36,299 nt of DNA from S144-45 sp015494035 (GCA_027057345.1 JALUIX010000040.1:1-36299), one strand, 5' to 3'. Positions 25,163 to 33,644 are shown, numbered from the stretch's first letter. The notes: generated by a model not told the origin, from the letters alone. A program made the numbers and translations.

Positions 25163-25480
25163 TTACCAGTCGAAGGACGACAGGCGGCGCAGGCGTTGTT
25201 GCAGTTGCTCGATTTCGTCCATCAACTCCAGCGCCAGCGCGGCACCGGCCAGGTTGATGCCCAGATCGCGCCGCAGATGGACAACGGTACGCACGCGCGG
25301 CACACACTGGCCGGTAAACACCGGCTTGGGTTCTTCGCTGACGGGCGTGATGATGCCTTCATCCACCAGGCGCAAAATGTCCTCGGCAGAAAAGCCGGTG
25401 GCCGCAACCAGTTCCGCCAGGGTAAATTCGGCCTCTTCGGCAATCTGCCCGGTGATGTAATCGGTGATGGCAGTGTTCAT
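25163..25480 (-). CDS. cbpM: Chaperone modulator CbpM
   Basis: A 105-residue MerR-like small protein that binds the J-domain of CbpA and blocks its work with DnaK. The helix-turn-helix-like segment FTLAELVAATGFSAEDILRLVDEGIITP (residues 19-46) and the C-terminal helix LALELMDEIEQLQQRLRRLSSFDW fit the family. It lies 12 bases after cbpA, the usual partner. Confidence 0.88.
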   Translation of the reverse strand: MNTAITDYITGQIAEEAEFTLAELVAATGFSAEDILRLVDEGIITPVSEEPKPVFTGQCVPRVRTVVHLRRDLGINLAGAALALELMDEIEQLQQRLRRLSSFDW

Positions 25481-25492
25481 GCTGTTCTCCTG

Positions 25493-26455
25493 TTAGCTCA
25501 AGTGCGCACGCGGGTTAAAGTCGAGTTTTTCCTTGAGCTTGAGCCATTCGTCTTTGGCGCGCTCGTTATGATCGGGCATGGCGATATTGATGACCGCATA
25601 CAGGTCGCCCGGATTCTTGCCCGGCAACCCCTTGCCCTTCAGGCGCATCTTCTGGCCCTGTTTGGCATTGGCGGGGACTGACAATTTAACCTTGCCTGAA
25701 GGCGTGGGCACTTCCACTTTCGCGCCCAGGGCGGCTTCCCACGGGGCCACGGGCAAATCCAGGTACAGGTTGTTGCCTTCCACCTTGTAATAGGGGTGCG
25801 GTAGGAACTTGACCTTCAGGTACAGGTCGCCCGCCTGGCCACCGCCCATGCCGGGTTTACCCTGTCCGCTCAGACGGATGTGCTGGCCTTCGCGGATGCC
25901 TTTGGGAATTTTGACGTTGAGGTTAACCTCGTTGAGTGTCATGCGGCCATCGGGCAACAGTTCCGGCTTACGGTATTTAATAGTACGGGTGGCGCCGGTG
26001 AAGCTGTCTTCCAGCGGAATCTGGATGACGTTGCTGATGTCTTCACCACGACGGGCATAAGTGCGACGCTGGCCACCACCAAAATCAAAGCCGGCCTGGC
26101 CGCCACGGGCACGGCCACCGAAAATGCTTTCGAAAAAGTCACTGAAATCCTCGGCATTGCCACTGGTGTAGCCGCCGCCTGAAAAGTCGAAGCCGGACGG
26201 GTCCCAACCCGGTGGCGGGGTGAAATCCTGACCGTGTTTCCAGTTCATGCCAAACTGGTCATAAGCCTTGCGCTTTTCCGGATCCTTGAGCACTTCGTAG
26301 GCTTCGCCCACTTCCTTGAACTTGGCTTCGGCGTCAGCCTCCTTGCTCACGTCGGGGTGGTATTTGCGTGCCAGTTTTTTGTATGCGCGCTTGATGGCTT
26401 TCTGGTCGGCGTCCTTGCTGACACCAAGAATCTTGTAATAGTCTTTATATTCCAT
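25493..26455 (-). CDS. cbpA: Curved DNA-binding protein CbpA (DnaJ family)
   Basis: A 320-residue J-domain co-chaperone. The J-domain is at residues 1-70 with His33-Pro-Asp35. A Gly/Phe-rich linker follows (about 75-130), then two C-terminal substrate-binding domains. There is no CxxCxGxG zinc finger, which separates it from DnaJ. Adjacent cbpM supports the CbpA call. The upstream region is short (42 bases) before a MITE-like copy, so its promoter may partly lie in that element. Confidence 0.93.
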   Translation of the reverse strand: MEYKDYYKILGVSKDADQKAIKRAYKKLARKYHPDVSKEADAEAKFKEVGEAYEVLKDPEKRKAYDQFGMNWKHGQDFTPPPGWDPSGFDFSGGGYTSGNAEDFSDFFESIFGGRARGGQAGFDFGGGQRRTYARRGEDISNVIQIPLEDSFTGATRTIKYRKPELLPDGRMTLNEVNLNVKIPKGIREGQHIRLSGQGKPGMGGGQAGDLYLKVKFLPHPYYKVEGNNLYLDLPVAPWEAALGAKVEVPTPSGKVKLSVPANAKQGQKMRLKGKGLPGKNPGDLYAVINIAMPDHNERAKDEWLKLKEKLDFNPRAHLS

Positions 26456-26497
26456 GGGGTTCTTTCGCCGCTGATTGTTGTTGGAGTTTATCGCCAG

Positions 26498-26655
26498 GAA
26501 AGTTCTGATTGAATCGTGAACTCGCTTCTCACGCCTGAAATGCCCGATAACTGCGTTGAAATTCTGGCCAATAGCTGGCTATTAGCTGCGAACTCCGCCT
26601 TGTTCTCGAACATTTCCGGCATAATCTGCTTCGTCCAGATTCAATCAGAGCTTCC
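26498..26655 (+). mobile_element. MITE-like element, copy 7
   Basis: 158-bp copy whose left end is changed to GAAAGTTCTGATTGAATC; the right end GATTCAATCAGAGCTTCC is intact. The flanks are CCAG (26494-26497) and CTAG (26656-26659), the same imperfect pair as copy 6. It occupies most of the 290-base space between the Omp85 gene and cbpA. Read toward cbpA, TTCAAT in its left end is 17 bases from TAAACT, a possible weak promoter across the boundary. Confidence 0.88.
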
Positions 26656-26745
26656 CTAGATGGTGTCAAAAACCGGAAAATCAAGGCAATGGCTGCATTT
26701 TTTGCCCCTGCAGGCAACACGCAGCATAGCAAATACAGCAAGCAA

Positions 26746-28416
26746 TCAGAAGGACTTGCGGGCTTCGAGGATGACCTGAAAACCGCTTTGGGTGGGATCA
26801 TTGATGGGAAAGGCAAAATCAATATGAATCACCTTGCCATTGGCCGCCTCGGTGGGTACAAGCCGAAAGCCAAGCCCGATGTCCTGCACAGTGCGGTTTT
26901 CAATGGGATCATCCGAACCCCAGGCGGTAGCCACGTCCGCAAAAATGGCTGCGCCAAACTGCACCAGGTGGTAGGGATACCAGTCAAAATAAAAACGCTG
27001 TTCAAGGGTCAACAGGGCATTTTTCGGCGCAGTCAGGTAACGCACCGGGAAACCGCGCAAGCCATTTTCTCCGCCCAGGGTGTTCTGGTATTCCGGGAAA
27101 AGCTTGTGGCCCAGCTGCACCTGGGTCTTGACGTAAAAACTGCGACGACGGCTTTGAAAGATAAACCACTGGGCCCTGGCCTGTGCTTTGGCATCGTAAA
27201 CCTGTCCGTCTCCATACAGGCCGCTGAGACTGGAATCCAGCAACAACAAGTGATCGCTGTCCGGTTGCCAGCCCCGGCTGTACCTGGCCTGCCACACCAA
27301 GTCGCTGTCGCTGGCGCCAAAAGCCACGTGCGACCATCCCAGGCGGGTTTGCAAGTGGTGCCCCAAGGCAATGTCTTCCACCCGGCCCATGTGCTGCAGA
27401 TTGGTTTTTTCGATAAACCGATCCTGCACATATTCGTAGCCCACCCACGGATAAGCAAAATGGCGATCAGCTGGCACCGCCTGCTGGGGAAAATCGGGCG
27501 TGGCGTTAAAACGGTTGTCGTCATCGGTAAAACCAAAGGTATAACGCCGGGTGGCGCCATTGACAAAGCCCGGGGAACGACCAACCCAGACTTCCGCCAA
27601 CTGCCGTTTCTGACCTATTTCACTGACCACTTCCCCATTCCGGTAAATCGGGTTATTAAGGCGGTTGGAAAACAGGTTCACTCCCCAGGACTGGTGGCTG
27701 TCGAGGGAGTAAAACGGCAATTCCCACCTCACCTGCCCGATGTGGCCGTCGGAATTGTTTTGATACAACAGCTTCAGGCGTTGCCGAGTGCCGGCAATGT
27801 TGGGATCCAGGTAGCGTAATATCTTTTCGGTGCGGTCGATGCCCTTGCGGTACTTGACCTGCAAATTTTTGCCCAGCCCGAGAAAGTTTTCCTCCTCGAT
27901 TTCCACCGCCCAGCGATTCTGTCCGCCGCCACGCCCGAAGGAGAAATTTGGCGTCAGCGTCCAGTTGTCCGTGGTCACCACTTTCACCACCACGTCGCGT
28001 CCGCACACGGCCACCGGTTCAACGATGGCATCGCGAATAAACGAAAACTGGCGCAAGTGGCGTTCGGTTTCTGCCAGCACGCGGGGATCAAACGGGTCAC
28101 CCGGCTGGAACAGCAGCTCGCGTTTGACCACCACATCGCGTGTCTTGATGTGAAAACGGTTGGCCAGGCGGTTGATGCGGTGATTCTGGTCTGGCTGACT
28201 GGTGTCAAAAATGGTCCGGACATCCAGTTGAATGCGCCCGATGCGCCAGTCTGGCGGTGGATTGCGCCATTGTTCCGGGGCCAGTGGTTGGCAATCCGGC
28301 GGCAGGGGGCGGGATGAATCCGCACTGGCCAGCACCGGAGCACTCACCATCTGTAGTCCACACAACATGCCCAGGGCCAAAAAGGCTTTTCTCAGGCTTG
28401 TCGTTGCACTGACCAT
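26746..28416 (-). CDS. Omp85-family outer-membrane barrel (BamA/TamA-like)
   Basis: A 556-residue outer-membrane protein. A signal peptide (residues 1-31, ending VLASA) is followed by a short periplasmic part with one POTRA-like unit (about 75-145: VVVKRELLFQPGDPFDPRVLAETERHLRQFSFIRDA). A C-terminal barrel of about 16 strands ends in Phe. LRGF at residues 453-456 matches the conserved loop-6 (V/L)RGF motif of Omp85 proteins. With a single POTRA it is smaller than BamA or TamA. It overlaps the preceding gene by 25 bases and is the last of a seven-gene MCE transport operon, so a role in lipid passage across the outer membrane is a reasonable inference. Confidence 0.8.
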   Translation of the reverse strand: MVSATTSLRKAFLALGMLCGLQMVSAPVLASADSSRPLPPDCQPLAPEQWRNPPPDWRIGRIQLDVRTIFDTSQPDQNHRINRLANRFHIKTRDVVVKRELLFQPGDPFDPRVLAETERHLRQFSFIRDAIVEPVAVCGRDVVVKVVTTDNWTLTPNFSFGRGGGQNRWAVEIEEENFLGLGKNLQVKYRKGIDRTEKILRYLDPNIAGTRQRLKLLYQNNSDGHIGQVRWELPFYSLDSHQSWGVNLFSNRLNNPIYRNGEVVSEIGQKRQLAEVWVGRSPGFVNGATRRYTFGFTDDDNRFNATPDFPQQAVPADRHFAYPWVGYEYVQDRFIEKTNLQHMGRVEDIALGHHLQTRLGWSHVAFGASDSDLVWQARYSRGWQPDSDHLLLLDSSLSGLYGDGQVYDAKAQARAQWFIFQSRRRSFYVKTQVQLGHKLFPEYQNTLGGENGLRGFPVRYLTAPKNALLTLEQRFYFDWYPYHLVQFGAAIFADVATAWGSDDPIENRTVQDIGLGFRLVPTEAANGKVIHIDFAFPINDPTQSGFQVILEARKSF

Positions 28417-28901
28417 TTTTTAAGTTTCTGCCACACCGGTTTTTTAAGGGAGGGGTCTGCCAGCATGTCTGCCAGCGAGGCCAAACACACGCAGCGATTA
28501 TCGCGCTGGGCCTCCAGGCTGTCAAATACCAATTGCCAACCATCCGGCAGTGTCACCATCACGCAGCTGGGCGAGAGCGGAGCAATCTGGCAGTTTGCCG
28601 GTGACTCACCGATGGCCTGCAGGATTTTGCTCAACAGCGCCAGTTCTTTTGCAGGCAGGTCAGGTGATGCGGCGGGCGGTTTTTTTGATGGCTGCATTGG
28701 TGCTTGTTCTGGCGCCTGACCAGAATCGCTGACCGGCATCGGCTTATTCGTCGTTATTGCAGTCTGTGGGTGTGATGACTTTTCAGTTGGCTGCTCCGCA
28801 GTGCCGTGCAAAGGTATCGGTTTTTCCACGGCGGCCGGATCCCGCCAGCGCCAATGGCGCAAACCCAGCAATTTCAGGGCTTCGGGGCTCAGTTCAATCA
28901 C
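28392..28901 (-). CDS. Unknown protein, possibly HolD-like (DNA polymerase III psi)
   Basis: A 169-residue protein from GTG 28901, which overlaps the upstream stop by 8 bases; the frame is open further upstream but that part is only a shadow of the lipoprotein gene. The N-terminus (ELSPEALKLLGLRHWRWRDP) and C-terminus (LASLADMLADPSLKKPVWQKLKKW) recall HolD proteins, which begin with a LG(I/L)..W.LR motif and end with L..LR.(D/N)P..(R/K)..LW. The middle 60 residues are Pro/Gln/Ser/Lys-rich. It has no signal peptide or membrane span. Finding it inside an MCE operon is odd; it could be HolD or an unrelated cytosolic part of the transporter. The similarity was judged by eye. Confidence 0.55.
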   Translation of the reverse strand: MIELSPEALKLLGLRHWRWRDPAAVEKPIPLHGTAEQPTEKSSHPQTAITTNKPMPVSDSGQAPEQAPMQPSKKPPAASPDLPAKELALLSKILQAIGESPANCQIAPLSPSCVMVTLPDGWQLVFDSLEAQRDNRCVCLASLADMLADPSLKKPVWQKLKKWSVQRQA

Positions 28902-29568
28902 GCTGGGTATTCTCTGTAGCGGTAGTGATTGCCGCCGTTTTGCTTTCCGCCTCAGACGGGGTTGCCAATGCCGTGCGGATGTCCGCGTCCATTTCACGCA
29001 CAATGGCTTCGCTCATGTGGTTGATGGCAGCCACAAAAGCACCGATGGAGCCATCGGGCAACTTTTGTTGCCGGGTAAAGGTGGCCTGATACCGCTGCGT
29101 GCGGTTTTCATCCAGCCATTCCACCCGCAAGCGGATAACGGCGGTGTTTTTGTCTTTGTGCAGGGCCAGCAGGGTCAGCCACAAAGTGTCGTGATGCGGG
29201 TCCAGGGGTTTGATACTGCGGGTTTCCGGCCACAGCTGTGTGCGCGTGGCCCAGTCCAGCGCCACGTTCTGCCACATGACCCGCGGTGAATCCAGCCAGA
29301 AATGGTGACGCATCTGTACCAGGGAGCCGTCGTCGGCCCGGGCCAGGATAGGCCGCGAGCCCACCACACCCAGCGCCTGGGCGCGGGGCACGTACAAAGG
29401 CACCGGTCGCGCTTTGAGCGCCGGGCTCACCCAACCCAGATCGGGATTCAACGGGTAATACTGCTTGTCGGCCACCAGCGTCCGTTTATGGCAACCGGCC
29501 ACGACCACGGTCAGAAACACGGCCAATGGCCACCACAACCAGCGTTTGGGGCAAAAATCGGGGTTCAT
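28894..29568 (-). CDS. ABC-type transport auxiliary lipoprotein (PqiC-like)
   Basis: A 224-residue lipoprotein with a signal peptide and lipobox VAGC (Cys26). YYPLNPDLGWVSPALKARPVPLYVPRAQALGVVGSRPILARADDGSLVQMRHHFWLDSP follows the ABC-transporter auxiliary (DUF330/PqiC) pattern: a stretch of strands, then the DWATRTQLW region. Such lipoproteins sit in the outer membrane and dock onto MCE proteins such as PqiB or LetB-type tunnels. It overlaps the MlaD-like gene start by 4 bases. The family call rests on pattern and context. Confidence 0.75.
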   Translation of the reverse strand: MNPDFCPKRWLWWPLAVFLTVVVAGCHKRTLVADKQYYPLNPDLGWVSPALKARPVPLYVPRAQALGVVGSRPILARADDGSLVQMRHHFWLDSPRVMWQNVALDWATRTQLWPETRSIKPLDPHHDTLWLTLLALHKDKNTAVIRLRVEWLDENRTQRYQATFTRQQKLPDGSIGAFVAAINHMSEAIVREMDADIRTALATPSEAESKTAAITTATENTQRD

Positions 29569-30498
29569 AATTCACTGTCCTGGCGCTTGTCCTTGGGCCT
29601 GAAAATCAGGCGCGACGGGTCACGGCGCAATTCATCGGTGAGTTCATTGAGGTTCATGCTGGCGCTTTCCAGTTCACTGGTAATGGTGTCGAGTCGAGCC
29701 GACAGGATGCCCACCGCATCAACCGCCTGCGTCATCATGGCATCCACTTTCGGGTCGTTTTCCCTCACCAGCGCGTGGGTTTCGGCCAGCAAGGCATTGA
29801 GCTTGTCGCCAGCCTGTTTCAGNNNNNNNNNNTTTCAGTTCTTCACTGAACCGCTGCCCGTTAGCCAGCAAGCTGTTGATGCGCTGGGCATTTTCGGTGT
29901 TCAGCACTTCGCCCGTGGCATCAATGAGCTGGTTGAGCTGCCCGGTGGCCTGATTGACCTTTTGCAGCAGCACCGGAATCTGTTCATCCAGTGTTTTGGT
30001 CAGGCTATCGGTGCGTTCGTACAGCAGGTCCATCAGGGGCACGATTTTTTCCTTGTTGAGCTTCTCGAAATCCCGCGCCAGGTCGGTGATAACGGCCATC
30101 AAGTCGACCGATTCTTCCCCGGGAATTTCCGACCCCGGTGACAGAAATTGCGGGCTTTTACCAGCTTTGATGTTGATGGAGACATCGCCCAGCAGGCCGG
30201 TGGCCTGAACCACGGCCCTGGAATCGGCCGGGATTTTCCAGCCGGCGGTAACCTGATAATTGACCCGAAAACGGACCGGCACGGTTTCTTCCGGCTGCAC
30301 CGAGGAAATCTGGCCAATTCGGTAACCTTCAAAATACACCGGCTTGCCGTAATCCAGCCCGGTCACGTTCTTAAAGCGGCTGTAATACGGGTCGCTGGCC
30401 GTCGGCGAACCGGTCAGGTAGACCAGTACCGCCAGGGTGATGGTGATCACCACCAGGCTGAAGAGGCCGACGATAAAATAGGTTCTATTCGATTTCAT
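29565..30498 (-). CDS. mlaD: MCE-domain substrate-binding protein (MlaD-like), split by a false N gap
   Basis: An inner-membrane-anchored periplasmic MCE protein that binds lipid as a ring. It has one N-terminal membrane helix (about residues 7-28), one MCE domain (about 38-120, with GLDYGKPVYFEGYRIGQISSV and ATGLLGDVSINI) and a long C-terminal coiled coil. The start at 30498 (MKSNRTYFIVG) has AAGGA 7 bases upstream; an in-frame GTG at 30525 is less likely. Ten Ns at 29823-29832 put the C-terminus in another frame. Merging the repeated TTTCAG on each side restores one frame of 305 residues (SEELKQAGDKLNALLAETH). It overlaps the lipoprotein gene by 4 bases. Confidence 0.88.
29823..29832. other. 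Assembly gap of 10 Ns, apparently false
   Basis: TTTCAG occurs directly before (29817-29822) and directly after (29833-29838) the Ns. Treating them as one copy removes 16 bases and joins the two MlaD-like half-frames. Confidence 0.82.
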
Positions 30499-30514
30499 GC
30501 GTTTGTCCTTGCGA

Positions 30515-31369
30515 TCATTGGCCACTCAGGGCGCGGGTCAGGCGCTGCAGGTATTTTTCCGGGTCCACCGATGCATTCAACGGCTTGCGCTGGATCATGG
30601 CCTGGATGATGGGATTATCGGCGTTTTTGACCTCTTCCGGCGTGCCGGTCATGAGGATTTTTCCGTCATGCAGGAAGGTGATTTTATCGGCAATGGTAAA
30701 GGCGCTGTCAAGGTCGTGGGTGACCACAATCATGGTCATGCCCATGGCTTTGCGTAATTGCAGAATCAATTCATCCAGTTCAGCCGCCAGTATCGGATCC
30801 AGACCGGCCGAAGGTTCATCAAACAGCAACAAGGCCGGGTCACGCACAATGGCCCGTGCCAGGGCCGCGCGTTTGACCATGCCACCGGAAAGCTGGGACG
30901 GGTAGTAGTCTTCATAGCCACCCAGATTCACCACTTCCAGTTTCATGCGGACAATAATCTGGATGGTTTTTTCATCCAGGTCGGTGAATTCCCGCAAGGG
31001 CAAGGCCACGTTTTCGCCCACTGTCATGTCTGAAAACAAGGCACCATTCTGAAACGAAACCCCTATTTTCCAGAGCAACTCGAGCTTTTCCAGAAACGAA
31101 ATCCGGTGGATGTCCTTGCCCATCACCAGCACGCGTCCTGCCGTGGGTTCATACAAGCCGACGATGTGCCACAGCAAGGTGCTTTTACCCGAACCAGAGC
31201 CGCCCATAATGACCCGAATCTCGCCTTCTTCGATGCACAGGTCGATGCCCTTGAGAATAACCTTGTCGCCGTACTGGGTGACGAGTTTTTCCACCACCAC
31301 AATTTCCCGCCGGCCGGGTTTAACAGCGGAGGTGGTCTGGTTCGTGGTTTGATTGGCAGCCTGATTCAT
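30515..31369 (-). CDS. mlaF: MCE transporter ATP-binding protein (MlaF-like)
   Basis: A 284-residue ABC ATPase that powers lipid movement through the MlaE permease. The Walker A is at residues 56-63 (GGSGSGKS), the signature LSGGMVKRAALARA, Walker B LLLFDEPSAGLDP and the switch His in VTHDLDSA are intact. The first 20 residues are Asn/Thr/Gln-rich and extra to the family. It overlaps the permease gene by 4 bases. Confidence 0.93.
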   Translation of the reverse strand: MNQAANQTTNQTTSAVKPGRREIVVVEKLVTQYGDKVILKGIDLCIEEGEIRVIMGGSGSGKSTLLWHIVGLYEPTAGRVLVMGKDIHRISFLEKLELLWKIGVSFQNGALFSDMTVGENVALPLREFTDLDEKTIQIIVRMKLEVVNLGGYEDYYPSQLSGGMVKRAALARAIVRDPALLLFDEPSAGLDPILAAELDELILQLRKAMGMTMIVVTHDLDSAFTIADKITFLHDGKILMTGTPEEVKNADNPIIQAMIQRKPLNASVDPEKYLQRLTRALSGQ

Positions 31370-32160
31370 TGGGTCAGAAAGTAACTGAAGATCATGTCAG
31401 TAATCACGATCAAGGTTATGGAAATCACCACCGCCTGGGTGGTGGCCCGGCCAACGCCTTCGGCACCGCCTTTGACCTGCAGGCCCATGGTGGCACCCAC
31501 CAGGGCGATGATCACGGCAAACACCACGCTTTTGATCAGCCCCTGCATCACATCACTTAGCACCAGCACATCCAGACTGGCTTTCATGTAAGCCGCCAGG
31601 GTCATGTCCATTTTACCCACACTGAACAGGGCGCCGCCGAAAATGCCACTGATGTCCGCCAGGATAATCAGCATGGGCAGGGCCAGCACCATGGCAATCA
31701 ATGGCGGCAGCACCAGAAACCGCACGGGCACAATGCCCATCACCTTGAGCGCGTCCACTTCCTGATTAACCACCTGCGAACCGATTTTGGCCGCCAGTGC
31801 CGCGCCGCTGCGACCGGCCACGATAATGCCGGTAATCAGGGGGGAAAACTCGCGCGTGACCGATTTGGCAATGGCCAGCAACACCTGCGATTCGGCACCA
31901 AAGTCACTGAGCGCGTACAGCAGCTGGATGGCCAGCATCATGCCCACCACCACGGACAGGCCATTGACGATGAAAGTGGCATTGACGCCAATCTTGCGAA
32001 ATTCTTCGGCGATTTGCCACAGGTGCACCCGCTGTTTGTAGCGAGGGCCGACGATTAACCAGTAGATGGACTCGAAAAGGAGGCTGACACCGAAGCCAAA
32101 ACGCTCAATGGCCTGCACCACCCGGGCCCCGAGGGCTTCAATCAGTGCGCGCATGGCCAT
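31366..32160 (-). CDS. mlaE: MCE transporter permease (MlaE-like)
   Basis: A 264-residue inner-membrane permease with about five or six membrane segments. The conserved EFSPLITGIIVAGRSGAALAAKIGSQVVNQEVDAL, where the Glu-rich loop meets the ATPase, is typical of MlaE. The start is taken at 32160 (MAMRALIEALG); ATG 32154 is equally possible. The start lies 22 bases inside the STAS gene end, so translation is coupled. Confidence 0.93.
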   Translation of the reverse strand: MAMRALIEALGARVVQAIERFGFGVSLLFESIYWLIVGPRYKQRVHLWQIAEEFRKIGVNATFIVNGLSVVVGMMLAIQLLYALSDFGAESQVLLAIAKSVTREFSPLITGIIVAGRSGAALAAKIGSQVVNQEVDALKVMGIVPVRFLVLPPLIAMVLALPMLIILADISGIFGGALFSVGKMDMTLAAYMKASLDVLVLSDVMQGLIKSVVFAVIIALVGATMGLQVKGGAEGVGRATTQAVVISITLIVITDMIFSYFLTQ

Positions 32161-32473
32161 TCAGAATAGTGAAAACCTTGTCCAGCCGAGCCAGCTCAAG
32201 AATGGAGCGAACGCGCTCACTGGGCGTCAGCAGGGCAAAGCGTTTGTGATGTTCCTGGGCAAACTGCAGGCCTTCCACCAATGCCGCAATGGCCGATGAG
32301 TCGATGTAGTCGACGTCGCTGAAATCCACCAGCACTTCCGTTACCAGGTTGAGCGCGTTAAGAATGTGCTGGCGCAGCACCGAGGAATTGGACAGGTCAA
32401 TTTCACCGTGTGGCTGCAGAATAATTTGATCATCCTGGCGCTCGAAAGTGATCAGGGACTGAGTGCTTTGCAT
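32138..32473 (-). CDS. mlaB: STAS-domain protein (MlaB-like)
   Basis: A 111-residue cytosolic STAS protein. VDYIDSSAIAALVEGLQFAQ (residues 54-73) is the STAS loop and helix, with Ser60 at the position phosphorylated in SpoIIAA. In Mla transporters such a subunit binds MlaF and is needed for ATPase assembly. Here it is the first gene of the operon, not the last as in E. coli mlaFEDCB. It could also be an anti-sigma-factor antagonist, but overlap with mlaE favours the transporter role. Confidence 0.82.
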   Translation of the reverse strand: MQSTQSLITFERQDDQIILQPHGEIDLSNSSVLRQHILNALNLVTEVLVDFSDVDYIDSSAIAALVEGLQFAQEHHKRFALLTPSERVRSILELARLDKVFTILNGHARTD

Positions 32474-32502
32474 GAAAGGCTCACTGGAAAAAAGACCGCA
32501 CC

Positions 32503-32531
32503 AGTTTAACCCGCGCTTAACACGATGTGAA
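32503..32531 (-). promoter_or_regulatory. Candidate promoter of the MCE operon
   Basis: On the minus strand TTCACA (32531-32526, 5 of 6 to consensus), a 17-base spacer and TAAACT (32508-32503, 4 of 6). The predicted start is near 32496, leaving a leader of about 23 bases before the STAS gene. It lies in the 76-base gap after the SDR gene. Confidence 0.5.
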
Positions 32532-32549
32532 TAGGCGCGATGGGTTGCT

Positions 32550-33644
32550 TCAGGCCGGGATCAGGCCCAGTTCCTGCAGACTGATGACCATGTCATGCAA
32601 GGTTTTTTCCACCGGTGTGTAACGAATACCCAGTTCCGAAAGGCTGCGCCGGTTATCAAAAGCCAGTTCATGGCCCACGTTATTTTTGACATAGCGCGGC
32701 GTCAGACCAAACAGCCTGCCCACCAGCATCAGCAAAAACTTGGGTGCGGTCTTCCTGGGCAATTTGAAGCGCCCCGGAAAAAGCTGCTCAATGATGTGCG
32801 CCATTTCCAGCACGCTCACCACCTTGTTGACCAGAATGTAACGTCCTTTGGCTTCGGGTTTTTCCAGCCCGGCCACGTGGGCATCGGCTACATCGCGCAC
32901 GTCCACCAGGGCGAATTTGAGGTCCGGCGCCCCGATGGCGAATTTTCCCGACAGCATGTTGCGCATGAACGTGATGCTTTCGGACTCGGTGGCTGGCGAC
33001 AGCAAAGGCCCCATGACAAAACCCGGGTTCATGACCACCAGTTCCCACTGGTGCTGGTTTTTATACAGCTTCCAGGCTTCTTTTTCCGCCAGCACTTTGG
33101 AGTAACTGTAAGGCTGGTGACTGGCGCTGCTGGTCTGGTTGAAATGGGCCTCGGTGAATTTGTCCAGCCCCTGGTCGCGCATGTCGCGTGCATCCCCGTA
33201 AATGGCCACCACACTGGAGGTCAGCACCACTTTTTTGACCGTGCCCGAGCGCGTGGCGGCTTGCAGCACATTGCGCGTGCCCTGCAAGGCCGGTTCAATG
33301 AGGTCTTTGTGTGGGTCCTTGACCTGCAGTTTGAACGGCGAGGCCATGTGGATAACGGCATCGGCGCCCCTGACCGCTTCATCAAACGCCCCGTCGTGGA
33401 GCAAATCGGCCGCAAACGGTTGCAGCTCGCCAGGGCTGTCTTCGGCTATTTTTTGCAGGTGAGCAAACTTTGCGGTGTTATTCAAATCCCGCACGGCCAG
33501 ACGCACGCGGTGCCCGTGTTCAAGCAGTTTTTTTACCACCCAGGAACCCACGTAGCCGGTGCCGCCGGTGACCATGACTGTCTGCCGGATTGCCGGCGGA
33601 ATGTTGTGCTGGTCGGCATTGTTCTCGTTGTGTTCGCTATGCAT
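32550..33644 (-). CDS. NAD(P)-dependent epimerase/reductase (extended SDR, dihydroflavonol-reductase-like)
   Basis: A 364-residue extended short-chain dehydrogenase. The Rossmann motif VTGGTGYVGSWVVKKL (near residue 25) is followed by a VIHMASPF segment, a catalytic-type LTSSVVAIYG and the active-site Tyr-x-x-x-Lys in YSYSKVLAEKEAW. The overall pattern is that of dihydroflavonol-4-reductase-like enzymes, whose bacterial substrates vary. About 18 polar residues precede the family start; the ATG at 33644 is followed by HSEHNENNADQHN, so a later start is possible. It stands alone between the hydrolase and the MCE operon. Confidence 0.87.
   Translation of the reverse strand: MHSEHNENNADQHNIPPAIRQTVMVTGGTGYVGSWVVKKLLEHGHRVRLAVRDLNNTAKFAHLQKIAEDSPGELQPFAADLLHDGAFDEAVRGADAVIHMASPFKLQVKDPHKDLIEPALQGTRNVLQAATRSGTVKKVVLTSSVVAIYGDARDMRDQGLDKFTEAHFNQTSSASHQPYSYSKVLAEKEAWKLYKNQHQWELVVMNPGFVMGPLLSPATESESITFMRNMLSGKFAIGAPDLKFALVDVRDVADAHVAGLEKPEAKGRYILVNKVVSVLEMAHIIEQLFPGRFKLPRKTAPKFLLMLVGRLFGLTPRYVKNNVGHELAFDNRRSLSELGIRYTPVEKTLHDMVISLQELGLIPA

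Noticed and set aside
28902..29003. N-terminal extension of the HolD-like frame to 29003
   Set aside because: The extra residues are Arg-rich shadow of the lipoprotein gene; GTG 28901 fits the overlap pattern of the operon.
29565..30525. MlaD-like gene as two separate genes or a pseudogene
   Set aside because: The break coincides with the N run, and merging the repeated TTTCAG gives one intact protein.
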